The position numbers and the translations under genes were made by a program. Positions 46,090 through 56,962 of a stretch of DNA of 64,000 nucleotides are shown here, in pieces (position 1 is the first letter of the stretch; every line of letters begins with the position of its first letter). The notes under the pieces were generated by a model. That model saw only the letters and a program-made list of their open reading frames with translations. It was not told where the DNA came from and made no database searches. Location: the NCBI RefSeq assembly GCF_030272615.1, contig NC_081414.1, positions 816,082,396-816,146,395 of the forward strand, in the 5' to 3' direction. Source of the stretch: Cryptomeria japonica (Eukaryota; Streptophyta; Pinopsida; Cupressales; Cupressaceae).

Positions 46090-46636
46090 AGCTGCTTCCG
46101 TTAATTGCCGTAAAATAATTTGAAACCCTTGTGTTGAATCCTCAAACCTCTTAGCCGTTAGCTGTGGATAATTGGAAGGTATGTCCAGAATGAGGGTTTT
46201 ATTGGTGTGGGAAACAGACTGATAAAAACCAGGTGCTGCTTTAGATCGGTGGCCATTACTATGTCTCCCTGTAGGCGCCGCCTTTTTATTTGAACTACCC
46301 AATTGCGAGCGATTTTCAGGTGTCGGCCAAAACCATGGCTTGAAGTTTCCAGGAATTGAATGAAATTTCCTTTCCAGAATGTTCCCCAGCTTGCGTTTAC
46401 TGCTTAGCAAACCTGTTAGGGGAGACGGGAGCTAATGTAGCGGTCACATGGGATTTCATAGGACTTTGGTTTGTTACATGAAAGAGCATGTACCATTTAA
46501 TATTTTTTATGAAATTTAGTTGGGTCCATGTTGATGGTAATATTTTTCATTGTTTTTTTTTTAATATTTTTATGGGGTGTAAGATTGACTTATATTCTTG
46601 TACTTATCCACAACTAACCATTCGGAAAGAAACCTA

Positions 46637-46790
46637 ACAATTAATAAAGAAATTGATAAAAGATTATGTGGAGACTTTGTGGGGACTTTGTGGGGATTGA
46701 GCCACAACCAACAACTGATAAGGAAACCTAACAACTAATAAAGAAATTGATAAAAGATTGTGTAAAGAATTTGTGGGGATTGAGGACAAT
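46637..46790 (+). repeat. Tandem duplication of about 90 bp
   Basis: AATAAAGAAATTGATAAAAGATT and the following TTTGTGGGGATTGAG recur once, with an extra small TTTGTGGGGAC duplication in the first copy. Confidence 0.75.
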
Positions 46791-46859
46791 ATACTATCTT
46801 TTTATTCATTACTTTTTGTTTCCCTATTTGTCCCTATTGATTGTTGAGGGTACTAATAA

Positions 46860-48280
46860 CTAACTTTGATGCATGATCTTCCAGTCATTCTAGAGGAGTC
46901 ATTGATCTTGTGAATTCTAGTCCTCATCTATCAGGGGTTTCTCACATTTCAAGATCTATCAATTTTATCACTACTATCTCTAACATGCACGGGCCTAGAA
47001 TGACTATGCATAGATCACATCTCATATGCTTTTTTTCCCATCCTTCCAAAACATAGCTCCTACTACATTCATTGTTCTCACCATTCCTTTCGCAAGCACT
47101 ATTCCTACTTTTACTATTTCTTCTTCCACCATGATTACTTCCATTCCATATCATTATATTAATCCTTTTGTTCCTAAATACACACCTCACCATATATCTT
47201 CCTCTATCCCCATATCTCATTTCGTTCCTCATTCCACTCTTCCTTATATCCCTCATACTTAAATTCCATGGCTTCTACATATAACCGTTTTTCGCAATTC
47301 TCTCATGTTACCATTCCTTCCTCTACCCTAGAGGCATCCATGTTGAAAAGATAGATAAGGTTGAGAGAAAAGTTGATATTATACTTGGGGTAACATTAAT
47401 GATTCTATTAAAGTTATGCACACATCAGTATCATTTGAGATTGTTTTGTATTCTCTATTTGTTGGCTTTGCATCTCAATTTGAGATGTATAATGGAAAAG
47501 GAAACTCAAATACACATTTGTGCTCTCTAACTACATGTTTAAACTTTGTGTGTGAGGATAACTTATTAGCTAAATTATTTTCAAGGATTTTAAAAGATTG
47601 AATGGTTCTTCTCATTGCCTTATTGGTTCAAATCCATACATAAATGGTTTGACTTGACTAAGCTATTATTTAAGTAATTCAAAGTTAATAAGGCCTTAAG
47701 GTCATTGTTTACAATTTATGATTATTTTCAAGTATCGAATGAACATACCAATGATTATTTCATATGATTTTAGTAGTTTTTGTTTTAAATCACCTCATCC
47801 ATAAGTATAATTTGGAGTTGCAAATTATTTTTATCAAGAGATTGACCAAACTAATTGTTGATATTGTATACCTTGATAGCTTTATATAATCTATGGATCT
47901 TTGTGCACATGTGGAAATAACTAAAACTATGCTACTAGAAAATAATGTAGAGGACATTGAAGATGAGGATGAAGAGGTTGAATCAAGTAGAAGTTTGATG
48001 GCACAAAAGAAGAATTGTATAGTAGAGGAAAATAAGATCAAGAACATTATATTCAACAAATGGAAGAATAATATTTTAGTAGATTATAGAAATGAATTCC
48101 TTGAAAGGGAATTAAGATTAATACTAAAAAAAAAAAGGCACCTATCGAAGCACATTAGTTTGATAGAAACTCAAAAGCTCTCCCAAATTGATGGGCTCCT
48201 CATGCTACCACCAATCATAGCCATGATGAGGCAAAAAATCATCTCATCCATTCTAGACTTTAATAAAGAATCAATCTAGC
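46860..48280 (+). pseudogene. Eroded gypsy gag, relic 2
   Basis: An N-terminal Ser/Thr/Pro-rich stretch (47040-47270) matches relic 1. At 47470-47600 the product FEMYNGKGNSNTHLCSL ... LLAKLFSRILKD matches the capsid motif LELYNGKGDPLTHVKTFQT ... LLAKLFTRTLRDK of the gag at 61511. The following 250 bp keep gag-like words such as IFIKRLTKLIVDIV through stops. The open frame at 47893-48279 begins MDLCAHVEITKTMLLEN and has an acidic stretch, a typical gag tail. Many stops: dead copy. Confidence 0.65.
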
Positions 48281-49475
48281 ATCTAATGAGGAACAACTCT
48301 AGCAACAAAATGTGCAAACATTTTTCCCTAAAAAAATTATATTGTACTTACTCGTCCACCAAAATACTTCTCCATCAACAACAATCGACTTTGTAAATAT
48401 ATTTTTTGTCTATTTTACTTTGTCATTCCACTACTAAATAATGGACTTTTTATAACTTGTAACATCTTCAATTATTTGAATAGAAATTACTTTTAGTTGT
48501 GGTGGCCAATATTAAAAGTAGTGATTATGATAGTTGATTATAATGTCTATTTTTTGAGTTTTTTTAATGTATACATGCTCTCACTTCCACTTTTCCCATG
48601 CTTCTAGCATACCTCTAAACATAAAAACAATCATATTAAAAAAAAGTAAATAACTAGTGTAAGGTAATATTTTATCTTTATATTAAGAGAGGTGACTAAG
48701 GTTTTTGTGTAAGTTGATTTTGTTGGAAACGTCTATCTAGCCATCAAAAAGGAAAATCTTATCAAGGAGGGACTTAGTTTTTTTTTTAACTCTTCTTGAC
48801 AAGATTTTCATTTCTAATGTCTGGATAGACAAAGGTGGGTAGCTCCTCCCTTTTAAGAAGGTTACTTGTTTAATTAATTTAATGGACATTGTTAACTTTC
48901 TTTTATATAAGCTCATAAAATGTATGGGTTTTGAGGAAAAATCAACTCTACATCTCCCAAGGATCACCTGCATCCAAACCTGTCACAGAAGGAGAAGCAA
49001 AATCAAAGCTATGGAGGGCAGAATTCAATGATCCAGAAAAGAGGAGTCATATTGATTGTGCAAGAATAATGCAATACAATTACAAATCATAGAGAGAGAA
49101 TCCTTATAAAAGGATACTAAAAACCCTAAAGGAGAAAACCCTAAAGCATTATAAGATGCCTAAGTTTAGCTTAAGCATAGAGTATAATAGACTAATAATT
49201 AAATAAATAATTATTAGCCACAACATGATAACTCTAACAAAATGTATGAATACAATTATTTAATAATTAGTTTAAAATTAAAAAAAATAATAGAATTTAC
49301 ATTATTTTAATTCATAAATATTTTGAATTTTAGATTTTTTATATTATATATAAAATTTAATTTAAATTTATAACTTGAAATACATATATTTATAATTATT
49401 ATTTATTAAATAACTCTTTATAATTATTATTTTTTATCTTTTCAAATAAAATAAAATAATATAAACAATAGAAAT
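48281..49475. other. AT-rich spacer with a small foldback
   Basis: No gene seen. At about 48730-48832, AAAATCTTATCAAG pairs with CTTGACAAGATTTT around a T-rich centre, with outer pairing between GTCTATCTAG and TGGATAGAC, giving a roughly 100-bp imperfect foldback. Confidence 0.5.
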
Positions 49476-49500
49476 AAATGCGTATAAAAATATCTTTAAG

Positions 49501-51725
49501 TCACTTCTATCTTATGAACCTATCTGGCTAGATGATAGCTTGGTTAGGGATATTCCATCTCTTGTTTCTGTTGAGGATAATAAAATGCTTATGTCCCTTG
49601 TCACGATTGATGAGGTCAAGGAAGTTGTTTTCGCTATGGGTCCAAACAAGGCCCTTGGCCCTGACGGGTTTACTCCTTTATTTTTTCAAAAATGTTGGGA
49701 ATTTATGAGTAACGATGTTCTTTTAGCTCTTGAAGAAGCTAGAAGGAATAGATATATCCTTAAAGAACTTAATGCTAAACTATTTACTATTATTCCTAAG
49801 GTGGATAATCCTAAAAATTTTGTTGATTTTCGTCCAATCGCTCTTTGTAATACCCTATACAAAATCTTTACTAAGGTAATTTCCATTAGATTGGCTAAAA
49901 TCATTCCTAAAATTATTTCCCCGAAGCAAGGTGGTTTTGTCCTGGGTAAAGAGACTTCTGATGGGGCTATTATTGCTCATGAGGTTTTGCACTCGATTGC
50001 TTCTCAGAGACTTCCAGCTATAATTCTTAAACTTGACTTTATAAAAGCCTATGATCAGGTTGACTGGGGTGCATTGTGTATGGTTTTGACTAAATTAGGT
50101 TTTAGTAAATCTCGGATTAAGTGGATTTATTCTTGTATTTTCTCTACTAGATTTTCAGTCCTATTGAATGGTTCTCCGTATGGTTTTTTCTCTTCTTCTC
50201 GGGGAATTAGACAAGGAGATCCATGTTCTTTGTTCTTGTTTATCCTTCTAGCTAAAGCTTTAGTTGGGTCATTAGAGTGGCTAGGTCTACAGGTTTGTGG
50301 AGAGGGGTTCGTATTTTTGGGTTTTTTTATTCTGTTTCACATTGTTTATTTGTTGATGATACTTTTCTATTTGGTCATGCCTCGATGTCAAAAGGAAAAG
50401 TGATTAAAAAGATAGTTATGGATTATTCTACTTTTTCGGGGCAAAGAGTAAATACTTCTAAATCTAAGAGTTTCTTTCTTAATACTTCTTCTTTGGTACA
50501 ACAAAGATTGCAGTCTTTTTGGGGATTTGAGGTTGGTGTTTTTCCATGTAAGTATTTGGGAGTCCCTTTTTTTGTGGGTGCTGAAAAGAATTGTTTTTGG
50601 GAAAAGGTAATTTCCTCGATCTCAAATAGAATCCTATCTTGGAGTCATAAGTGGCTTACATTAGCTGGTAAAATATTGCTTATTAAATCTATTTTAAATG
50701 TTGTCCCCATTTATCTAAGGCTTGTTCTGAAAACTCCTAAGGCCTCTATAGTCCAACTGCAATCTACTCTTGGGTCTTTTCTTTGGAACAATGACAAGGA
50801 TGGGAAACATAAGCTCCCCCTTCTAGCCCAGGAAAAGGTTTGTTTGCCTAAATAATTAGGAGGCTCTGGTATTTGTAATCTTGATAAGCAAAATCTTGCT
50901 TTGGGGGTGAAGTTGGTATGGAAATAATATAAAAACCCTCATTTCTTTTGGGCAAAGCTCATGTATGCTAAATATTTAGGAAATGGTCCTAGAGAGAGCA
51001 TTTTTACTATTTCTATGTTACCAAAAGGTTCCTCTATTTAGAATTTTTTGGTTTGGTGCAAAAAGGTAATTCTCCCTTACCTTTTATGGATTATTCACGA
51101 TGGTAAGAAGGCCAAATTTTGGGATGAGGTTTGGAATGGACATGATGCTCTGGTTAACCTTAGAGATTAGTCTCCTATTATGAATCTTCTTTCTTCTCAT
51201 TGGGGAGTGCATGTTGCTGATTATTTTTATGTGGATTATTCGGGTCCTTTTAAAGAGGTTAAATGGAAATCCATAGACTTTTTATAGGTAGACCAATCCT
51301 TAAAGGATGCTTATGTTAAGGTGTTGAGTGATAGACCAATTGTCTTTCTTGACTCTGCGAATGAATTAATTTGGACTAAAAATGTTTCAGGCTCTTATAT
51401 TGTTAAGGATGGCTATTGCTCCCTTATTTCTTGCTCAGAGGATTCATCTTGGTCTCATAAGTTTTTCTAGCATTATGCATGTCTTCCTAAGGCCGGAGCC
51501 TTTGCTTGGCTCGCAGTTCAGGATAGGGTGCTTACGGGTATGAGATTGGATAAGCTTGGTATAACGGTTGTTTTTCCTTGTATGTTATGCAATTCTCATT
51601 TGGAATCCTCATCTCATTTATTTTTACACTATCAATTTTCGTCTAGTTGTTGGTATTGGCTCTTTGATAAATTGCGTTGGTCTTATGCTTTATGTTCAGA
51701 TCTCCTTTCCCAGTTTAGATCCTAG
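49501..51725 (+). pseudogene. LINE ORF2: reverse transcriptase and zinc-binding region
   Basis: RT motifs in order: MGPNKALGPDGFTPLFFQKC, DFRPIALCNTLYKIFTKV, KLDFIKAYDQVDWG, GIRQGDPCSLFLF and, after a frameshift near 50270, HCLFVDDTFLFG (catalytic Asp pair). Then come PCKYLGVPFF and WSHKWLTLAGKILLIKSIL. Stops interrupt the frame at 50853 and several later places. The stretch near 51480-51650 has LPKAGAFAWLAVQDRVLT and CMLCNSHLESSSHLF, the zinc-binding reverse-transcriptase-associated domain of plant LINEs. Non-functional. Confidence 0.88.
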
Positions 51726-51961
51726 CCTATCATGTTTTCTTCTTCTTTTTATTCAAGTTTATGGATAATTTCCCCTTCAATTGTTATATGGAATATTTGG
51801 CTAGAGCAAAACAACAAAAAATTTCATAAGAAGCAATCTCATTTGTCGGATGTTTTGTCTAGAATTGAGGCTTCTATCTCTGAGGTTGCTCCTTCCTATA
51901 TTTATAAGAATCTTGATCATCTTACTTCCTTTTCTCATTGGGACAATAGGATAACTAGAGT

Positions 51962-52522
51962 TTGGAGTTATTTGAATTCCCTTCCTTCTCGGGTTCGATT
52001 GCTAGAAGTTTTGATGAGGTTAATAGAAGAAAATTAGCTAAATGGTCTCCTCCTCCTTCTTTTTTCAAGGTGAATTATGATGGTGCCTCTAGAGGGAATT
52101 CTAGTGAGGCCGGTATTGGGGTGGCTATCTTTGATCATAACTCCAAGTTAGTAGCTGCTAGATGTCATTATATTGGTGTCAAAACTAATAATTATGCAGA
52201 ATTTCATGATTTATCTCTCAGCTTGGATCTGGTTGTCTCCCTTGGCATTACGAATGTTGTTTTAGAGGGTGATTCTATGGTGACCTTTCAGAGTTTATCT
52301 AATAAGAAAAGTCATTGTTGGCATCTTCAATATCTTCTTGATCACATTCCGATTAAGCTTGCTAGCTTTGATTCTTACTTCGTTTCTCATTGCTATAGCG
52401 AGATTAATATTATTACAGATTTTTTAGCAAATTTGGCGATTAATCTCCATGCTAATCAATTAGATTTTGGGCCAGTTGATATCCCTTCTTTGGTTGATGG
52501 AAGGGTTCCAAATTCCTCTTGA
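51962..52522 (+). pseudogene. LINE RNase H domain
   Basis: FFKVNYDGASRGNSSEAGIG (first Asp), NNYAEFHDLSLSLDLV (Glu), VVLEGDSM (Asp) and a C-terminal NIITDFLANLA match the RNase H that plant L1-type LINEs carry at the end of ORF2. It lies in a different frame from the preceding 51732-52037 ORF, so a frameshift separates them. The domain itself is open to the stop at 52522. Confidence 0.85.
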
Positions 52523-54533
52523 TTACTTCAAGGATCTGGATGTCAGTTTCACACTTTTCTTTGATGACTCCTTTGGGATATGTTCCATATTTAGAGGTGC
52601 ATCTGCACTCCTATTATATGGTATGTATATTATTTTCTTTCATCAAGTAGAGTGTGGGCTGGCTTTTTTGTATCCTTAAGTTGTTTTTTACCTCATGGTT
52701 AACTTTTACTTCTTTTGCTTGCTCCGGCCTTATGGATATTGCTTGTCATCTTCATTATTTCACATGATGATTATTTAGCAACATTGCACTTTAACATGTA
52801 ATTAATTTTATGTGGCTTACTTGCAGTATTGCATCCTTCTGGGTGAGGCATGTGTCTCATGTCTCATCCCCTTTGGATTTGACAAGGGTATATGTCTTAT
52901 GTAGAGGGATACATATTGCTTTTTGGTGAATCATTCATTCTACTCTATGGTTATTTGGCCGCTTGCATCTCTGTCGTGGATTTCTTCTGTCGTGGATTTC
53001 AGTTGGGTGATGACATCTTTTTACATGGTTCTCATCATCATTATCTTCGGTGCCATTCTGGAGGCGGTTAATTTTCCTTGTTCATTGTTTTGTACTTTCT
53101 TAGGTCTCGTATTTTGGCACAAATGGGAGTACTTGGCAATTATTGTCTTTTCGCTCTCCTTCTTTTAACATGATGTTGGCTTCATATTTTATTTGACTCT
53201 TCTCTATAGTTGGAGTCTTAATTGGAAAGATATAAGGTTTGACATGGGATTTGGTACGTATGAAGTTATGCTTTGATCATTGATCTGTATGTTTTTTGTT
53301 TTCTGTTATGCTACTGTGGTGGCTTGTTGTAGTTGTTTTGATTGTAAATGATATCTTTTGCACATACAATTTTGCAGCCGATATAATGATTGCATATGTC
53401 ATCCTGTGTGAGTGTTTATTACACTTTTGTTCCTTCCTATATTTATTTGGTTTCTCTTCTCATTTCGAGCATGCTTTGTTTCTTCTCTTATGTTGTTTTG
53501 GGAGTTCTTTGGGTATCTCATGTCGTTTCCAATTTTGTCATGTCGATATAGAGACTTAGCTCCTTCGATTCTTGGTGATTTTCAGGATGATCATGTTTAT
53601 GATGATGAAAAAATTGGTAAAATGTTTAATCTTTGTTCTCCTGAGGTATCTTATGCAGTCAGAAAGGTCATGGGAAGAGTTTGGCTTATGGAAAATTAAA
53701 ATTCTTGCATGTGTGAGGTGGTTTCTCATTTTCTCAATGTTTGTATGGATTTTCTTTTGAACCCTTCTATGGTGTGTATCATTGCAGATATGTTCCTCAT
53801 GCCCTCATGTTTTATTTTGGATGATCTGGTTAATATTTTGTCTTCTTACCATTTTGATTATGGTGACTTCCCTTATGGTGGTTTCATGCCTCTTAATGAG
53901 TTATTGGCTAATGGTTGGTGCGGAGAACTTCTTTTTGTGATCAGATGTGGACTTATTAGTGGTAATTATGATGACACTTTGCTAGCTATGGAAAGGTTTA
54001 TTGATCATATGCCTCCTTCTATTATGGCTCCTGCACTAGAGACTTTCACGAGAATTAATTTTCTTCTTGATCTTCGGGCAACTCTATTGGCTGCTCCCCA
54101 GGTTGTTGAACCTTTACAGGTGGTTCCTCCTCTTTTGGATGATGTGGTGCCTCCTTCTCTTGAAGATCCTCTAGATGAGAGTTCTAGCAATTGGTTTTGA
54201 GGCTCATGAGTTGTTTGTTTCTCCACTTGGGTTGGCTCTTTTTGTACAAATCTACATATGTATTGGGGGTATTTTTGGGTGGTGGTTGGTTGGGTTTGGG
54301 TTATGTATTTTCTTCCTAATATCAGTTTTATTAGATTCTATTTTGGGCACATGGGTGGGTGATCTCAGATATGGGTTTATGGGTAGTTCTTGTTTAGGTT
54401 TTTTAAAGGCTATAATCGAAGGTTTTCTTCTCCTAGTTCTTTCCCGTCAGTATGCCCCTTTTTTTTAACCAAGATTGTAAATGCTATTATTTTATTTAAT
54501 AAATAAATGTTTAGTGGCTCTGCCACTTTTATC
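52523..54533 (+). other. Long 3' region of the LINE with a 163-codon ORF
   Basis: About 2 kb between RNase H and the poly-A, long for a plant LINE 3' UTR. The frame at 53709-54200 encodes 163 residues with an acidic, Pro-rich tail (VVPPLLDDVVPPSLEDPLDE) and no domain I recognise. AATAAATAAATG near 54500 could be the polyadenylation signal. It may be LINE sequence or material picked up from a neighbour. Confidence 0.5.
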
Positions 54534-54765
54534 AAAAAAAAAAAAAATGTGTATAAAAATATTTTTGATTTCAATTGTATTTTATATATTTATATTTATT
54601 ATTAAATACTAATGTATATGTAATCAAAATTTACATACTAAGATAAAATTAAATTATTTTAAGAAACACAATATTTTTTAAATAAATCAATCAAATAAGT
54701 AACTTTGAATGAACATAAATAAAATAGTTTGAAAACAAAATCAAAATAATTCTTAAATATGTTTT

Positions 54766-55390
54766 TTATTAGTAAAGCAGTGTCAACGCATTGACCATTA
54801 ACATAGTCAAAGACTATCAACAACAAAGAAACAACACCAAAATACATGATGTTGGCATCTAAAACAACAGCCTGAAGGCAGTAAGAAACAAAACCTAGTC
54901 AGACAAGCCAAATAAAACCCCGTCAAACCGGAAAACACCCAAAACCCCTAATCAAGGAAGGGGAGAGACACCCAAACCCAAACAAAGGGGGGTTTGGAGG
55001 AGGGGAGAAGACTTCCCCTTCCACCTACGAGAAACCATTGTCTAGGAAATATTGTCATTAGGACCATCAAAAGAGAGATCAATCAGGAGGGACCCTGTAG
55101 GGTTACAATCAGTAGTGTCAACAGAGTGTTGCAACATAACAACATGAGGCTATTGCAGATCAAAAGCAAGTTGTGGCAAAACAACACTAGAAGCAGGTCC
55201 AATAGGAGTAGATCAAGGTTGCAAAACAGGAGAAGTTGGGGTGAGGGCCTCAGGAACAAAGAAGGCCACAATAGAAGGATCAATAGAAGCTTCAGCAGCA
55301 GCGAGGGGCACAACTTCCTCCCAAGCGGAGACATCATCCTTGTGAGAGGAGCCAATGGAATCAAAGTCGTGAGCATTTACCGTTAAATTA
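54766..55390 (-). pseudogene. Possible 3' end of a second LINE, minus strand
   Basis: The minus strand reads, with stops, TMVSRRWKGKSSP, then a T-rich trailer ending ACTAATAAAAAACA near 54766. The trailer resembles plant LINE 3' ends. No RT is present, so the call rests on style only. The leucine-rich and basic frames at 54994-55386 are shadows. Confidence 0.3.
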
Positions 55391-55400
55391 TCAGCAGTAG

Positions 55401-55670
55401 TGGTGTAAATTATTCCTCATAATTACACCTCACTTAAGTTGACTTAGGATAATTCATTTCAAAGTAGTTTGGATATGAAACACTTAGGGAAGTGTGCACA
55501 TAGGGATGATGTATGTAGGAGAATTTCCACCTTTTGTGGTCTTATCTTGTTGTTACAGTCCACCTTCGATGGGTGATCCACCTCTTATGGAATATTTTAT
55601 GTCTCCTTCCTACCCCTACCTACCCTTGTTTCTCATTGAGCCACATGTCATGATTGTGTGCTCACATATC
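55401..55670 (+). repeat. Copia-type 5' LTR, first part
   Basis: Matches 58867-59142 closely: TAAATTATTCNTCATAATTA, GGGAAGTGTGCACAT, TGATGTATGTAGGAGAAT, GGGTGATCCACCTCTT. It continues at 56783-56947 after an inserted solo LTR. The joined LTR is about 435 bp, with a TTTATAAG TATA word near 56796 and CTCA just before the primer site. Confidence 0.75.
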
Positions 55671-56777
55671 TAATTGACTTATAAAGCACTGAGAGGGGGG
55701 GTGAATCAGTGACAGCAAAAATAATACTACTTTAAACACTGACTGGTAGAGATACTTAACAAGTTTACTAAACACTATGCATGAAATCCATAATGATATT
55801 AAAGCATCCACAATAAGCAAAACATCCACCATAACACAAGTGTTTATACGTGGAAAACCCAAATGGGAAAAACCACAGTGAGATGGGACTCACAAGTTAA
55901 CTATCTGCAGTAATAGGTAACTGACCGGTTAAAGTCTACAAAAATGCTCTGCTAGTAGCGAATCCTGTTAAAGATCCCAAAGCTTTGTTAGGAGCTATAC
56001 CCTGTTAAAGGTAGTATCCTGTTAGGAGTAACCTTGGTAGAGGATTTTTGAATCCAAACTAATGGATCACCTTGTTAAAGGAGTTGTACAATGAAGCTTG
56101 TTAGAGCTTACCCGGTTAGGGGATTTGACTATTGCAGTGATTAGAAAACAACAGGTGGTGTGATCTAGAAGTATCACAACTTGCTTGAATAGATCCTTTT
56201 CTGCGCAATCAAAACTGAATCACCAACATATTTTGCAATGCCTTCAATAGCTCACATCGCATCATATCGTGTCTAATGTTCATCATAATGTCATTATATT
56301 GACATTAGATTTCATGTTGGCTTAGAGATCATATCACAATTTCCTAGGTGCGGTGTATCTGGATAATCAAACATATCACAAATTGCCGCCAAATTTGTCT
56401 GTTCAGGGTAACTCATCATGACCGGTGATAACTCATCACACAATCAATGAATACTGATGAGAACACCGATATCGGTTAAGAGTTAACCACTATCAACATG
56501 TAATCTGATTGTCCTCCATTTGCTTCTTTGATGGTTTCCGCTGAATCTCCAAGTTGGTTTCAAGTCATTTCTGCATATACCGATTGTCTACATATACCGG
56601 TTTGACACTCTCTAAACCATCTTAAACAAAATATCCAATACCGGTTGCAATACAAGTAACTTTAGAAGTAATACCGGTTTGTCTTAACTAAGATGACAAT
56701 GTGAACATATGTGTGTGTACATGTTCCATTAATGACAACACATGAAGTCATCCATTACAATCATCATCAAGCCAACA
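55671..56777 (-). mobile_element. Solo LTR (1,107 bp) inside the Copia 5' LTR
   Basis: Flanked by ATATC at 55666-55670 and 56778-56782. On the minus strand it begins TGTTGGCTTGATGATG and has many CCGGT words; its inner end carries a CTCAGTGC/GATTCACCCCCC phrase. The last base pair reads TA instead of CA, a likely transition. No coding content. The host LTR becomes continuous when it and one ATATC are removed. Confidence 0.65.
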
Positions 56778-56782
56778 ATATC

Positions 56783-56947
56783 CATATCGCCTTGCCTTTA
56801 TAAGCAGGCTCATCTACATTATATGTAATTTTAATGATCTAGTTGATCAGTATTTGCATCTTAATTAGAATACAATTTATTCTTATCAATATTTTGTTCT
56901 CTCTTATTTGTGCTATAAATTGGACTCTAGATCTTGGCAAATTCTCA
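56783..56947 (+). repeat. Copia-type 5' LTR, second part
   Basis: Runs from the ATATC duplication to the CA before the primer site and includes the TATA word and the R-U5-like portion. The partner sequence in the 3' LTR lies beyond the gypsy insertion and is not visible in this window. Confidence 0.65.
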
Positions 56948-56949
56948 TA

Positions 56950-56962
56950 TGGTATTAGAGCC
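56950..56962 (+). promoter_or_regulatory. Primer binding site, initiator tRNA-Met type
   Basis: TGGTATTAGAGCC differs at one base from TGGTATCAGAGCC, the usual plant Copia primer site. It stands two bases after the LTR end. Confidence 0.8.

Larger units (their letters stand above)
49476..54566 (+). mobile_element. 5'-truncated L1-like LINE
   Basis: Flanked by AAATGNGTATAAAAATATNT at 49476 and 54545 (about 22 bp with two C/T differences) as target duplication. It ends in 14 A residues at 54534-54547. The copy begins inside ORF2, so endonuclease and ORF1 are missing, as expected for incomplete target-primed reverse transcription. The content is the RT domain, zinc-binding region, RNase H and about 2 kb of 3' sequence. 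Confidence 0.88.

Noticed and set aside
45884-46123. Plus-strand 79-codon frame opposite short-ORF copy 4
   Set aside because: In the other copies the equivalent plus frame contains stops, while the minus frame keeps a constant length.
55083-55376. Leucine-rich minus-strand frame resembling membrane protein
   Set aside because: Low-complexity shadow; the facing strand and its trailer look like LINE-derived non-coding sequence.
54994-55386. Basic 130-codon plus-strand frame (Asn/Arg-rich)
   Set aside because: Biased composition with no domain; shadow of the proposed LINE 3' region.
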